64,000 bases of DNA from Streptomyces sp. WMMB 322 (GCF_900090145.1 NZ_FMHI01000016.1:62001-126000); one strand, 5' to 3'; positions 34,956 to 44,069 are shown, counted from the first letter of the stretch. Made by a program: numbers and translations. Notes: a model not told the origin generated them from the letters alone.

Positions 34956-37145
34956 GTGTCCACGATGTCGCAGCCGGCTTCGCCGCAGTCGCACACGCCC
35001 GCTCGGCAGACGGCGGGCGCAGCCCCGCCCGCACGTGCCGCCGGGCCACGAGGGGCTCCGGCTGGTGGGCGCGTCCCTCCAGGGCCTCCGCCCACGGCGG
35101 AACACCAGTCGGCCCACGACGCACTGATCTGTGTCGCTGCACCGCATCTCGTGGTTTCCGCCGAGCACGGTCAGATGAACGGTGAGGGCATGGAGGGCTT
35201 CTACTACGCGGGGAGACGAGTGATCTCCCGCTGCCGCATCCTTCTCGGCGGCAAGGAACCGCTGCCGCTCCATGGGCGGATGGTCGGTGCAAGGCAGGCC
35301 CGGTTCACAGCGACGGCACCGACCACGGTGGGGACGGGACCCGACCCGGAGATCCTCCTCGACCGGTTGCGGTCGGCCGACGGCACGGAGCGCATCACCG
35401 TCCATAACACGGGTCGACGCCCGCTGAGACTTCCCTTCGAACTGCACCTCGGGACAGACCTCGCAGAGATCGCGGCCATCGCCGTCGGACGCACCGGCGA
35501 GGAGCTTCCAGCCTCCGTTCACGGTTCCGGCCTGTCCTGGTCTGCGGGCAGCCTGCGAGCCACCGTGGCCGCCGATCCGCAACCCGGCACCAGCTGGGCT
35601 CGTCTCGGACTGCTCAGGTGGGACTGGGAGCTGGCGCCCGGCGCCCAGCGCACCGTCGTGCTCAGGACCGACCTGGCCCGCATGGATCCCGGGCGCCCAG
35701 GCTCCCGGAAGGGCGAGGACAAGACCAAGAGCAAGGGGAGGGGCAAGACCCGGAAAGGTGCCCCCGGCCCGGTCTCCGTCATCACTTCCCGCCCCGCCAG
35801 GCCGCCGCGGCTCTGGCGGGGAGCCGACGCGAACGCTGACGACAGAAGAATCGCTGCGCTCTTCCGCGCCGGCCTCGATGACGCCAACGCGCTGCTGCTC
35901 AGCGATCCGGCAGCGCCGTCCGACCTCCATCTCGCCGCAGGCGCCCCATGGCGATGCGCGTTCGCGCCGGCCGAGTCCCTCCGGGCGGCCCGGCTCCTCC
36001 TGCCCCTCGGAACCCGCCTTGCGGCAGGCACCCTGCGCACACTCGCCCGCAGCCAGCTCACCGCACCGGGCCCCGAGGAGGGCAGGCTGCCCGGCTCGCT
36101 GCGCCATTCCGGGCCGTACGCTCCGCCGAGCTGCAGCGGGACGGAAGCCACGCTGCTGTTTCCCGCAGTCCTCGCAGAAGCACGCCGGTGGGGCCTGCCC
36201 GAATGCGAGATCGAGCAGCTTCTGCCGGCCGCCGAGCGCTGCCTCAACTGGATGGTCGGCGTCGCCCCGAGAGGAGGCTTCGTCCCCGATCCCGCGCCCG
36301 ACGGCCCCCACCGGTGTGAGGTCCAGGCGAGCGCGCACCGCGCGGCCCTGCTCGGTGCCGAGTTGCTCGACGCCTGCGGCCGCGGTGGTGGAGCGGAGCT
36401 GCGGGAGTGGGCGCAGGAGCTGGGCCGCTGCTTCCGGAATGAGTTCTGGGTGGAGGAGAAAACCGGGGCCGGGCCCGTGATGGTCCGCACCCGGGGCGGA
36501 GTTTCCGGGGGCACCCTTGCCCATTCCGGCGCAGCGGCGGCCGAGTTGCTCGACACGGGGCTGGCCGGCGGGGGACGGCCCGCCACCGGAATGCTGACCG
36601 CGGAGCAGACGGAGCAGCTCTGCCGGCACCTGCGGAACCCGGCTCTCGATTCCGGGTGGGGCCTGCGCAGCCTCGGCCGAGACGATCCGCGGCACAACCC
36701 GTTCGGACACCGTGGTGGCGTCGTCCGGGTCCAGGAGTCCGTCGCGGCGGTCGCGGGGTTCGCCGCTGCGGGTCACGGAGGTGAGGCAGGTTCACTGCTG
36801 CGCGGCCTGCTCGATGCGGCGTCGTCGTTCGGCCTCCGCCTCCCGGACATGTACGCGGCCCAGCAGCGTGCCGACGGCGGGGTGCCACTGCCGCATCCTG
36901 CCGCGTGCCGTCCCGCGGCGGTGGCCGCGGCCGGTGCCGTGCATCTGGTCACCACGCTCGTGGGGGTACGTCCGGATGTTCCGGCGGGAACGGTTTCCGT
37001 CCGGCCGCTCAGTGAGGCGCCGTTCGGCGCCGTGCGGATCGCCGGACTCCGCATCGCGGGCCGGCCTTTCTCGATCAGGGCGAGCGGCGCCGGTGAGACA
37101 GAGGTGGAGGAGGTGGCAGACGGATTGCGAGTCACCCTCGACTGA
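34956..37145 (+). CDS. Glycogen debranching enzyme-like protein
   Basis: A 729-residue protein. After a 50-residue Pro/Ala-rich start comes an N-terminal glycogen-debranching domain (FYYAGRRVISRCRILL to LPFELHLGTDLAEIAAI). An (alpha/alpha)6-barrel-like glucosidase domain follows (SLRHSGPYAPPSCSGTEATL, CEVQASAHRAALLG, SGWGLRSLGRDDPRHNPF). A Lys-rich insert (GKGRGKTRKG type, about 245-270) splits the two. It resembles amylo-alpha-1,6-glucosidase homologues; activity is uncertain, as the barrel lacks an obvious catalytic acid pair I could confirm. GGAGGG precedes the GTG at 34956; ATG 34965 is an alternative. Confidence 0.75.
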   Translation: MSTMSQPASPQSHTPARQTAGAAPPARAAGPRGAPAGGRVPPGPPPTAEHQSAHDALICVAAPHLVVSAEHGQMNGEGMEGFYYAGRRVISRCRILLGGKEPLPLHGRMVGARQARFTATAPTTVGTGPDPEILLDRLRSADGTERITVHNTGRRPLRLPFELHLGTDLAEIAAIAVGRTGEELPASVHGSGLSWSAGSLRATVAADPQPGTSWARLGLLRWDWELAPGAQRTVVLRTDLARMDPGRPGSRKGEDKTKSKGRGKTRKGAPGPVSVITSRPARPPRLWRGADANADDRRIAALFRAGLDDANALLLSDPAAPSDLHLAAGAPWRCAFAPAESLRAARLLLPLGTRLAAGTLRTLARSQLTAPGPEEGRLPGSLRHSGPYAPPSCSGTEATLLFPAVLAEARRWGLPECEIEQLLPAAERCLNWMVGVAPRGGFVPDPAPDGPHRCEVQASAHRAALLGAELLDACGRGGGAELREWAQELGRCFRNEFWVEEKTGAGPVMVRTRGGVSGGTLAHSGAAAAELLDTGLAGGGRPATGMLTAEQTEQLCRHLRNPALDSGWGLRSLGRDDPRHNPFGHRGGVVRVQESVAAVAGFAAAGHGGEAGSLLRGLLDAASSFGLRLPDMYAAQQRADGGVPLPHPAACRPAAVAAAGAVHLVTTLVGVRPDVPAGTVSVRPLSEAPFGAVRIAGLRIAGRPFSIRASGAGETEVEEVADGLRVTLD

Positions 37146-37222
37146 GCGGAGTTGGGGCGGCAACAGCGGGAGCCCGGGGGCACGAAAGCCGCTGCGGAGG
37201 GCGCTTGGCGACCGCCTGTTTA

Positions 37223-37244
37223 TCGTCAGGCAGACGACTATGAT
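37223..37244 (+). promoter_or_regulatory. -10 hexamer and overlapping TCGTC-N5-GACGA operator candidate
   Basis: TCGTC (37223-37227) and GACGA (37233-37237) form an inverted repeat directly upstream of TATGAT (37239-37244), a near-perfect -10 six bases before the ATG at 37251. The position suggests autorepression by the downstream NrtR-like protein, but the motif is not a remembered NrtR consensus. Confidence 0.45.
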
Positions 37245-37250
37245 CACCTC

Positions 37251-38003
37251 ATGCCCTACGATCCGTCGGCCTTCCCTCCCTTCGCCGTCACCGTCGACCT
37301 CGTGGTGCTCACGGTGCGCAGAGACGCGCTCTGCGCGCTGGTGGTGCGCCGGGGTGAGGCGCCGTACGAGGGGAAGTGGGCGCTTCCCGGGGGCTTCGTC
37401 CGGGCCGACGAGGACCTCGCCTCGGCCGCGGCACGCGAGCTCGCGGAAGAGACGGCTCTGCGTGCGCACGGCACGGACAGCCCCGGTGCCCACCTCGAAC
37501 AACTCGCGACGTACGGCGACCCCGACCGTGATCCGCGGATGCGGGTGGTCAGCGTCGCCCATCTCGCGCTCGCGCCGGATCTGCCGTCGCCGACGCCGGG
37601 AGGGGACGCTCGAGGTGCCCGCTGGGCACCTGTTGAGGACTTGCTCGGGGCCGGCGACGGCTCTCTCCGGCCGTCGGTCGAAGGCGAGAAGACCCTCGCC
37701 TTCGACCACGAACAGATTCTCGCGGCGGGGGTGGAACGCGCCCGTTCCAAGATCGAGTACTCCTCCCTCGCCACTGCCTTCTGCCCGGCCGAGTTCACTG
37801 TCGGCGAGCTGCGCAGGGTCTATGAGGCGGTCTGGGGTGTGGCGCTCGACCCGCGCAACTTCCATCGCAAGGTGACGGGGACGCCCGGCTTCCTGGTGCC
37901 GAGCGGCGGCACGACGACACGGCAGGGCGGCCGTCCCGCACAGTTGTTCCGCGCCGGGGGCGCCAACCTGCTCAACCCGCCGATGCTGCGCCCCGAAGTC
38001 TGA
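37251..38003 (+). CDS. NrtR-like transcriptional regulator with a NUDIX domain
   Basis: A 250-residue protein. The N-terminal NUDIX fold carries the complete box from GFVRADEDLASAAARELAEE (Gx5Ex7REUxEE), so ADP-ribose or similar nucleotide hydrolysis is possible. A C-terminal winged-helix domain follows (YSSLATAFCPAEFTVGELRRVYEAV). This is the NrtR layout, which represses NAD-synthesis or salvage genes and is released by ADP-ribose. No NAD-synthesis gene lies beside it. The ATG at 37251 is supported by a leaderless-spaced -10. Confidence 0.8.
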   Translation: MPYDPSAFPPFAVTVDLVVLTVRRDALCALVVRRGEAPYEGKWALPGGFVRADEDLASAAARELAEETALRAHGTDSPGAHLEQLATYGDPDRDPRMRVVSVAHLALAPDLPSPTPGGDARGARWAPVEDLLGAGDGSLRPSVEGEKTLAFDHEQILAAGVERARSKIEYSSLATAFCPAEFTVGELRRVYEAVWGVALDPRNFHRKVTGTPGFLVPSGGTTTRQGGRPAQLFRAGGANLLNPPMLRPEV

Positions 38004-38125
38004 CCCCTGCCAGGGCACGCTCGTCCGCAACGCACTTGCCCGGCCGAGACGCATTGCCGGTGAAAGCACGACATGTCGCGTTATCTTGCGTGGGTGCATC
38101 CTCCATGCGTCACGCGGGAGAAGCG

Positions 38126-40897
38126 ATGATCCAGGCAATCGGGCTGACCAGTCTGCCTCGCCGCCACCAACTCACGCCCGCTGTCGACGACCTCACCTTC
38201 GAGGCACGTCCCGGCCGCGTCACCGTGCTTCTCGGAACGGAAGGCTCGGGCAAGACAACTGCCCTGCGCCTCATGCTCCAGCTTCAGGCAGGGCGCGGGA
38301 CGGCGCTCTTCCGCGGACGTGCGGTCCACCGGATCCAGCACCTTGCGCGCGAAGTCGGTGTGCTGCTGGGCGAAGTGAACGGTCACCCGGGGCGCACCGC
38401 CCGCAGTCATCTGCGGATGCTCTCCGCCGCTGCCGGCGTTCCGCACACCAGAGCCGACGACGTGCTCGACGTCGTCGGCCTCAGCGGGTTGGCCGACCAG
38501 CGGATGAGCACGTATTCCCGGGGTATGGACCGACGCCTCGCCATGGCGTGCGCCTTGCTGGGAGACCCGCACACCCTGGTCCTCGACGAGCCTGCCCACG
38601 GGCTGTCCCCACGTGAGACCGCGTGGCTGTACTCACTGCTACGCGGCTTTGCGCATCAGGGCGGCACCGTCCTGGTCACGTCGCACATCTCCGACGAGGC
38701 GGCCGAACTCGGCGACCGCGTCGTCAGTATCGAATCGGGCCGCCTCGTTGCCGACCAGCATGCTGCCGACTTCGTGCGCACCCGTCTGCGTCCCCGTGTC
38801 GCCGTCCGGACGCCGCACGTCGACCGCCTCGTCGCCGTACTCACCCAGGAGGCACGGAAAGCGGGCAAGGACCGGGTCAGCGGCCCGATCAAAGTCGTGC
38901 GTGAAGGCGGCACCAAGGTTTCGGTGTACGGCAGCAGCTGCGCGGAAGTCGGGGAGCACGCCCACCGCAACGGCATTCTCGTCCATCAACTCACCGACGA
39001 GCGCGGGGTCGCGGGAGACGCTCATCCTCCGGGTCCGCTCGACCGTGCCGACGGCCGCCGCCCACCACGGGAAGGCAGCGCCGATCCCCAGACCATCACG
39101 CCGAGTTCGGAGGCGGAGGGGACACGACCCGCACATGTGGGCACCACCGGCTCCGAGCCCGGAGACGAACCGGTGCCCCTGGCGCTGGAGGTGGAACTCG
39201 CAGAGATCGACGACCCCCCGGGCGAGGCGGCCGGGGCCTCGTCCGATCCCGGCGACTCCGAGCACATCAGTACTACGGAATCCCGCTCCACCGTGGCGAG
39301 TTCGGCTCCGAAGTCATCGTCCGTATCCGCAGAGCCGCACAGTGCCGCATCCGATGCGGTATCCGATGCGGCCCCGGACGACGATGCCGACCCGCACGCC
39401 GACCCGCACGCCGACCCGCACGCCGACCCGTACTCCGATACGCACTCCGATCCGCATTCCGGGGCCGAGTCCGAGCGGCGCTCGGAACGCCCCTCCGCCC
39501 ACGAGCCCGTGCTCGTGACGACTTCGGCCGCTTCGCCCACACGCTTCGCCTACGGGGCCACCTCGTCGGTCCGGGCGGTCACCGGCAACTCACCGGCCCT
39601 CGTGGCCGGATCGGATCACGCAGAACGCACGTCCCCGGAAGAGGAATCCGTCACAGCGCCGGACGCCGAGGGCGGTCCCGGAACAGACGCCGCAACCGGT
39701 CCCGCACCGGACCGGAGCGTTCACGCGGCGGCAACTTCCGCAGAGGAACCGACACTTCAGCTCGGCGAGGGCCCTCTCGTGGATCCCTCCGCCGAATCTG
39801 CCGCCCCCACCGAATCCGCCCGCTTCGCAGGCTCCGACGAGCCCACCGGCTCGTCCGCGGCTCCTGCTTCCGCCGACACCACCGCCGACGCCACCGCCTC
39901 CTCCACAGACCCCGGGAGCGACCCCGGTGAAGCCTCTGCGACCCGTCCCGTCCTGATGAAGCTGCTGGTCGACCCGGACGCCCCTCGCAGGATCAAGCCC
40001 CTCTGGGCCCCGAAGCGCGCTCCCGCACGGGCGCCCGCCGAACTGCCGCCGCAACTGCACGCCCTCGCCCGGCCCGGCCCGGCCGCGCCCCTGCGCTACG
40101 AGGTGTGCCGCCTGGCCAGCGTCCGCAGTACCTGGATCGCCGTGGCGGTCACCGTGGGCGTGGCGTTCTGCGTCTCGCTCGTGATGGCACGAACCGGTCT
40201 GGGACTTCCCCCCGCAGCGGACAACTCACTGACACCTGTGGTGCGTCTCCTGACCGGCTGGCCTTCGGGCGATCTCAGCATCCTGCCCCCGGTCGCCGTG
40301 GCGGCGGGCCTGCTGGGAGCCTTCGCGTTCGGCGAGGAGTTCCGCTATCCCGCTCTCGCCCCCGCCCGCTCACCGGTACCGCGCCGCATCAGCCTTCTTG
40401 CAGCCAAACTGGCCGTCTCGGCGACTCTGACGGTGCTGCTCGGCATCACGGTCGCCGTCGTCAACGCAGCGGGCGTGACGCTGTTCTTCGGTGCCGGAGC
40501 TCTCTTCCTTCCCTCCGACGTCACTTCCGCCACTGACGGGCCGTGGCAGATGCATGTCGCGGGAGTGTTCGTCCTCGCTGTCGGCTGCGCCTGGGCGGGA
40601 GTTCTGGCTGCGGGCGTCTTCCGGTCAGGTGCGGTCGGCACGGCAGTGGTGGTGGCGGTCCCGTTGTTGCTCGCTCCGCTCGTACGGACGTTTCTCGGCG
40701 ACGGCCTGCATACGACCGAGGGGCTCCCCGGGCGGCTGGAAGCGGCGCTGCTCATGCCCTGGCCGCCGGGGACCGAACGCTGGGCGGCTGCACTGATCGA
40801 ACTGGCCTCACAACCTGTCGGCTTCGCGCTGGCGTTGACGGTGGGGGCGCTGTTGGCCGGCTATCTCGTCTCCACACTGAACAGCAGAGCAGGGTAG
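38126..40897 (+). CDS. Single-chain ABC transporter with a long disordered linker
   Basis: A 923-residue protein. The ATPase domain is residues 1-220, with Walker A GTEGSGKT, a degenerate signature YSRGMDRRLA, Walker B VLDEPAHGL and H-loop TSHI. Residues about 300-640 are low-complexity Asp/Ser/Pro/Thr/Ala, including six DPHA-type units coded by 39389-39460. The C-terminal third (about 660-920) has about six hydrophobic helices (VAVTVGVAFCVSLVM, AAGLLGAFAFG, LLGITVAVVNAAGV). This is a fusion of an ABC-2-type ATPase and permease. GGGAG precedes the ATG at 38126. It is adjacent to whiH; substrate unknown. Confidence 0.82.
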   Translation: MIQAIGLTSLPRRHQLTPAVDDLTFEARPGRVTVLLGTEGSGKTTALRLMLQLQAGRGTALFRGRAVHRIQHLAREVGVLLGEVNGHPGRTARSHLRMLSAAAGVPHTRADDVLDVVGLSGLADQRMSTYSRGMDRRLAMACALLGDPHTLVLDEPAHGLSPRETAWLYSLLRGFAHQGGTVLVTSHISDEAAELGDRVVSIESGRLVADQHAADFVRTRLRPRVAVRTPHVDRLVAVLTQEARKAGKDRVSGPIKVVREGGTKVSVYGSSCAEVGEHAHRNGILVHQLTDERGVAGDAHPPGPLDRADGRRPPREGSADPQTITPSSEAEGTRPAHVGTTGSEPGDEPVPLALEVELAEIDDPPGEAAGASSDPGDSEHISTTESRSTVASSAPKSSSVSAEPHSAASDAVSDAAPDDDADPHADPHADPHADPYSDTHSDPHSGAESERRSERPSAHEPVLVTTSAASPTRFAYGATSSVRAVTGNSPALVAGSDHAERTSPEEESVTAPDAEGGPGTDAATGPAPDRSVHAAATSAEEPTLQLGEGPLVDPSAESAAPTESARFAGSDEPTGSSAAPASADTTADATASSTDPGSDPGEASATRPVLMKLLVDPDAPRRIKPLWAPKRAPARAPAELPPQLHALARPGPAAPLRYEVCRLASVRSTWIAVAVTVGVAFCVSLVMARTGLGLPPAADNSLTPVVRLLTGWPSGDLSILPPVAVAAGLLGAFAFGEEFRYPALAPARSPVPRRISLLAAKLAVSATLTVLLGITVAVVNAAGVTLFFGAGALFLPSDVTSATDGPWQMHVAGVFVLAVGCAWAGVLAAGVFRSGAVGTAVVVAVPLLLAPLVRTFLGDGLHTTEGLPGRLEAALLMPWPPGTERWAAALIELASQPVGFALALTVGALLAGYLVSTLNSRAG
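39389..39460 (+). repeat. Six 12-base tandem repeats inside the ABC transporter gene
   Basis: GACCCGCACGCC three times exactly, then three diverged units (GACCCGTACTCC, GATACGCACTCC, GATCCGCATTCC), encoding DPHA DPHA DPHA DPYS DTHS DPHS. The repeats are in frame, so copy-number change keeps the protein in frame. Confidence 0.9.
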
Positions 40898-40964
40898 TCA
40901 CGGGCCTGTCCTGCTCGTCGCTCCGGCTTTCCGAAGCGTCAACATGCCCTGAAAAACGGGCAGA

Positions 40965-40992
40965 TGACGTCACAACGCTTTCTTTCCGATAA
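40965..40992 (+). promoter_or_regulatory. Candidate WhiG-type sigma promoter for whiH
   Basis: TCCGATAA (40985-40992) matches seven of eight bases of the WhiG -10 GCCGATAA. A TGAC at 40965-40968 stands 16 bases upstream where the TAAA-like -35 belongs (weak match). whiH of S. coelicolor depends on WhiG (established for that species). The start codon is 92 bases downstream. Confidence 0.6.
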
Positions 40993-41084
40993 GGCGTCAA
41001 TTGACAGGAAGTCAGTGATCACCCTTTCGTGTGCTTTTCACCAAAGCCCTCAAGGCGGCCCGGAGCGCCGCCGACAAAGGATGC

Positions 41085-42023
41085 GTGACTACCCTTGCGC
41101 ACTCCATGATGACCGCCGCTCGCTCAGCCGACTCGGGACAGGTCGGCCCGGGCGAACTAGACCGCTACGCATACGCCGAGTCCTCCGGCTCCGCACGTAC
41201 TTCCAGCAACGTCCCTGCCTGGCAAGGCTCCGAGGCCGACATCAACCGACCAGGGCGGCGGGCTGCCGGCAGCCGCGGGCGAGGACTGCACGGCCAACTC
41301 GTCCAGCAGCTCGGCCAGATGATCGTCTCCGGGGATCTCGGGGCCGACCGGCCTCTCGTCCCCGAAGAGATCGGTCACCGCTTCGAGGTATCCCGCACCG
41401 TCGTACGTGAGTCTCTCCGCGTCCTGGAAGCCAAGGGGTTGGTCAGCGCCCGGCCCAATGTGGGTACGCGGGTACGGCCCGTCAGCGACTGGAATCTGCT
41501 CGACCCGGACATCATCGAGTGGCGGGCCTTCGGGCCGCAGCGCGAGGACCAGCGCCGGGAGCTGCGTGAACTGCGCAGCACCATCGAGCCGTTGGCCGCG
41601 CGCCTCGCAGCCGGTCAGGTGCGTGAGGAGGTGCGGCAGCGCCTGTCGGACATGGTCGAGATCATGACGCACGCCGTGGGTCAGGGAGACACCCTGACCT
41701 TCTCGCGCGCGGACGCCGAGTTTCACGGGCAGCTGCTGCAGGCAGCCGGGAACCGCATGCTCGAGCACCTCTCGGGCATCGTCTCCGCGGCCCTCCAGGT
41801 GTCCGGTGGCACCGGCACGGGATGCGAGGTCGCCACGGAGGCATCCGTCGCCCGCCATCAGCGGGTGGTGGATGCGCTCACCGCCGGCGAGGGCGGCGCC
41901 GCGGAAGCGGCGATGCGACAGGTGCTCGGCGGTCGCCCCGACGCGACTGCCGCCGTCCCCCAGACCGGCGCGAGCGGTGCCGGCGGCTCCGACCACGTGG
42001 TGCCCCCGCCCCGCGAGCACTGA
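41085..42023 (+). CDS. whiH: Sporulation regulator WhiH (GntR/FadR family)
   Basis: A 312-residue FadR-subfamily GntR regulator needed for aerial-hypha septation in Streptomyces. The N-terminal winged helix is around 100-145 (VPEEIGHRFEVSRTVVRESL, RVLEAKGLVSARPNVGTRV); the C-terminal all-helical FCD domain has DAEFHGQLLQAAGNRMLEHL, with His and Asp metal-ligand candidates. The N-terminus VTTLAHSMMTAARSADSG is the recalled conserved start of WhiH. The GTG at 41085 has AAAGGA upstream. Its position between the ABC gene and hrdB is as in S. coelicolor. Confidence 0.92.
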   Translation: MTTLAHSMMTAARSADSGQVGPGELDRYAYAESSGSARTSSNVPAWQGSEADINRPGRRAAGSRGRGLHGQLVQQLGQMIVSGDLGADRPLVPEEIGHRFEVSRTVVRESLRVLEAKGLVSARPNVGTRVRPVSDWNLLDPDIIEWRAFGPQREDQRRELRELRSTIEPLAARLAAGQVREEVRQRLSDMVEIMTHAVGQGDTLTFSRADAEFHGQLLQAAGNRMLEHLSGIVSAALQVSGGTGTGCEVATEASVARHQRVVDALTAGEGGAAEAAMRQVLGGRPDATAAVPQTGASGAGGSDHVVPPPREH

Positions 42024-42106
42024 CCGGCGCGGGCGCCGGGAGTCGGGTGCCGCGCTCGCGGGCACCGGCTCGGGCCCTGTCGGCGGCCGGGGATGTCCCG
42101 TCTCGT

Positions 42107-42156
42107 GGCACACACGGCTGTACCGCCGGAATCCGGGCGGCGCAGCCGTGTGTGCC
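42107..42156 (+). terminator. Terminator after whiH, insulating hrdB
   Basis: GGCACACACGGCTG pairs perfectly with CAGCCGTGTGTGCC; the 22-base loop contains a further CCGCC/GGCGG stem. It lies between the whiH stop and the hrdB promoter. Confidence 0.85.
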
Positions 42157-42256
42157 CTTGTACATACGGGGCAACTTCTCAGAGTGATGTCCTTTTCGTC
42201 AGCATCCTTCCGGAATACATCGAGTAAGGATGTGACCCGGGCCACGCGTATTGCCC

Positions 42257-42283
42257 GTAACGCTTCGCGTCGCAGCGCGATGA
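42257..42283 (+). promoter_or_regulatory. ShbA-type ECF sigma promoter of hrdB
   Basis: GTAACG, 15 bases, then CGATGA. This resembles the GTAAC / CGATGA promoter recognised by ShbA, which drives hrdB in Streptomyces (reported for S. griseus). The hrdB start is 143 bases further, giving a long leader. A GGAAT-N18-GCT at 42307-42332 is close to a SigR promoter (GGAAT-N18-GTT) and could be the second hrdB promoter. Confidence 0.65.
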
Positions 42284-42426
42284 CTCAAGAGGTGACAGCC
42301 GCGGAGGGAATACTGGCCAGGAGCCCGGTGCTCGTACAGGCGCTGTATTCCTCCCACAGCTCAGCCCGCGCCGTCGGTTCATTCCCACCGGCGGTTTGCC
42401 GTTTCCATCGTTCCGAGAGGTTGTTC

Positions 42427-44049
42427 GTGTCGGCCAGCACATCCCGTACGCTCCCTGCGGAGATCGCCGAATCCGAGTCTGTGGTGGCGCTCATCGAGCG
42501 GGGAAAGGCTGAGGGGCAGATCGGCGGCGACGACGTGCGTCGGGCCTTCGAAGCTGACCAGATTCCGCCAACCCAGTGGAAGAACGTACTGCGCAGCCTC
42601 AACCAGATCCTCGACGAGGAGGGTGTGACGCTGATGGTGAGTGCCGCAGAGGCCCCCAAGCGCACCCGTAAGAGTGTTGCGGCCAAGACTTCCGCCAAGC
42701 GCACCGCCACGAAGACCGTCCCGGCCAGGTCCGCTGCCACGAAGAAGGCGGCAGCCAAGCCGGAGCCGGCTTCGGCGGAGCTCGACGCCGCGGTGCCCGA
42801 GGGTGTCGTCGATGTGGATCCCGTCGAGGTGGCCGTCGCCGAGCCGGCTGCCGAGCCGGTGAAGAAGACCGCCAAGAAGGCGGCCACGGCGAAGAAGACC
42901 GCCAAGAAGGCGGCCATGGCGAAGAAGGCCACGGCGAAGAAGTCCGCAACCAAGAAGTCCGTGGTCGACGAGATCCTCGAGGACGCCGACGAGGCGACCG
43001 ACGAGGCACCGGCCAAGCCTCTGAACAAGCCGGGTGCCAACGACGGCCCCACGGCCGAGGTGAAGAACGAGAACGAGGGCTTCGTTCTCTCCGACGACGA
43101 CGAGGACGACGCGCCGGCCCAGCAGGTCGCCGCCGCAGGTGCCACCGCGGACCCGGTCAAGGACTACCTCAAGCAGATCGGCAAGGTTCCTCTGCTCAAC
43201 GCCGAGCAGGAGGTGGAGCTCGCCAAGCGGATCGAGGCGGGGCTGTTCGCCGAGGACAAGCTCGCCGCCGAGGACAAGCTCGCGCCCAAGCTGAAGCGTG
43301 AGCTGGAGATCATCGCCGAGGACGGCCGCCGGGCCAAGAACCACCTGCTCGAGGCCAACCTCCGCCTCGTGGTCTCGCTGGCCAAGCGCTACACGGGTCG
43401 CGGCATGCTCTTCCTGGACCTGATCCAGGAGGGCAACCTCGGCCTGATCCGTGCGGTCGAGAAGTTCGACTACACCAAGGGCTACAAATTCTCGACGTAC
43501 GCGACGTGGTGGATCCGGCAGGCCATCACACGTGCAATGGCCGACCAGGCGCGCACCATCCGCATTCCGGTGCACATGGTCGAGGTCATCAACAAACTCG
43601 CGCGTGTGCAGCGGCAGATGCTCCAGGACCTGGGCCGCGAGCCCTCCCCGGAGGAGCTGGCCAAGGAGCTGGACATGACGCCGGAAAAGGTCGTCGAGGT
43701 CCAGAAGTACGGGCGTGAGCCGATCTCTCTGCACACGCCTCTGGGCGAGGACGGCGACAGCGAGTTCGGTGACCTCATCGAGGACTCGGAAGCCGTCGTC
43801 CCCGCCGACGCGGTCAGCTTCACGCTTCTCCAGGAGCAGCTGCACTCGGTTCTGGACACGCTCAGCGAGCGCGAGGCGGGTGTGGTGTCCATGCGGTTCG
43901 GCCTGACGGACGGTCAGCCCAAGACCCTCGACGAGATCGGCAAGGTCTACGGCGTCACGCGTGAGCGGATCCGTCAGATCGAGTCCAAGACCATGTCGAA
44001 GCTGCGCCACCCATCCCGCTCCCAGGTTCTGCGCGACTACCTGGACTGA
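42427..44049 (+). CDS. hrdB: Principal sigma factor HrdB
   Basis: The essential group 1 (sigma 70) factor. Region 1.1 is at the N-terminus (VSASTSRTLPAEIAESESVV). An Ala/Lys-rich linker includes the 30-base duplicate 42862-42921. The conserved core is complete: DYLKQIGKVPLLNAEQEVEL, NLRLVVSLAKRYTGRGMLFL, KGYKFSTYATWWIRQAITRA (regions 2.3-2.4) and TLDEIGKVYGVTRERIRQIE (region 4.2). At 540 residues it is longer than S. coelicolor HrdB as remembered (511), all of it in the linker. GAGAGG precedes the GTG at 42427. Confidence 0.98.
   Translation: MSASTSRTLPAEIAESESVVALIERGKAEGQIGGDDVRRAFEADQIPPTQWKNVLRSLNQILDEEGVTLMVSAAEAPKRTRKSVAAKTSAKRTATKTVPARSAATKKAAAKPEPASAELDAAVPEGVVDVDPVEVAVAEPAAEPVKKTAKKAATAKKTAKKAAMAKKATAKKSATKKSVVDEILEDADEATDEAPAKPLNKPGANDGPTAEVKNENEGFVLSDDDEDDAPAQQVAAAGATADPVKDYLKQIGKVPLLNAEQEVELAKRIEAGLFAEDKLAAEDKLAPKLKRELEIIAEDGRRAKNHLLEANLRLVVSLAKRYTGRGMLFLDLIQEGNLGLIRAVEKFDYTKGYKFSTYATWWIRQAITRAMADQARTIRIPVHMVEVINKLARVQRQMLQDLGREPSPEELAKELDMTPEKVVEVQKYGREPISLHTPLGEDGDSEFGDLIEDSEAVVPADAVSFTLLQEQLHSVLDTLSEREAGVVSMRFGLTDGQPKTLDEIGKVYGVTRERIRQIESKTMSKLRHPSRSQVLRDYLD
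42862..42921 (+). repeat. Tandem 30-base duplication in the HrdB lysine linker
   Basis: Two copies of a 30-base unit encoding KKTAKKAATA and KKTAKKAAMA; they differ at one base. It lies in the poorly conserved basic linker, where length varies between species. Confidence 0.85.
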
Positions 44050-44069
44050 TCGGCGCCGCCGCGGCAGCT

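Noticed and set aside
42212..42237. SigR promoter at GGAATACATCG
   Set aside because: No GTT at N18; the later GGAAT at 42307 is a better candidate.
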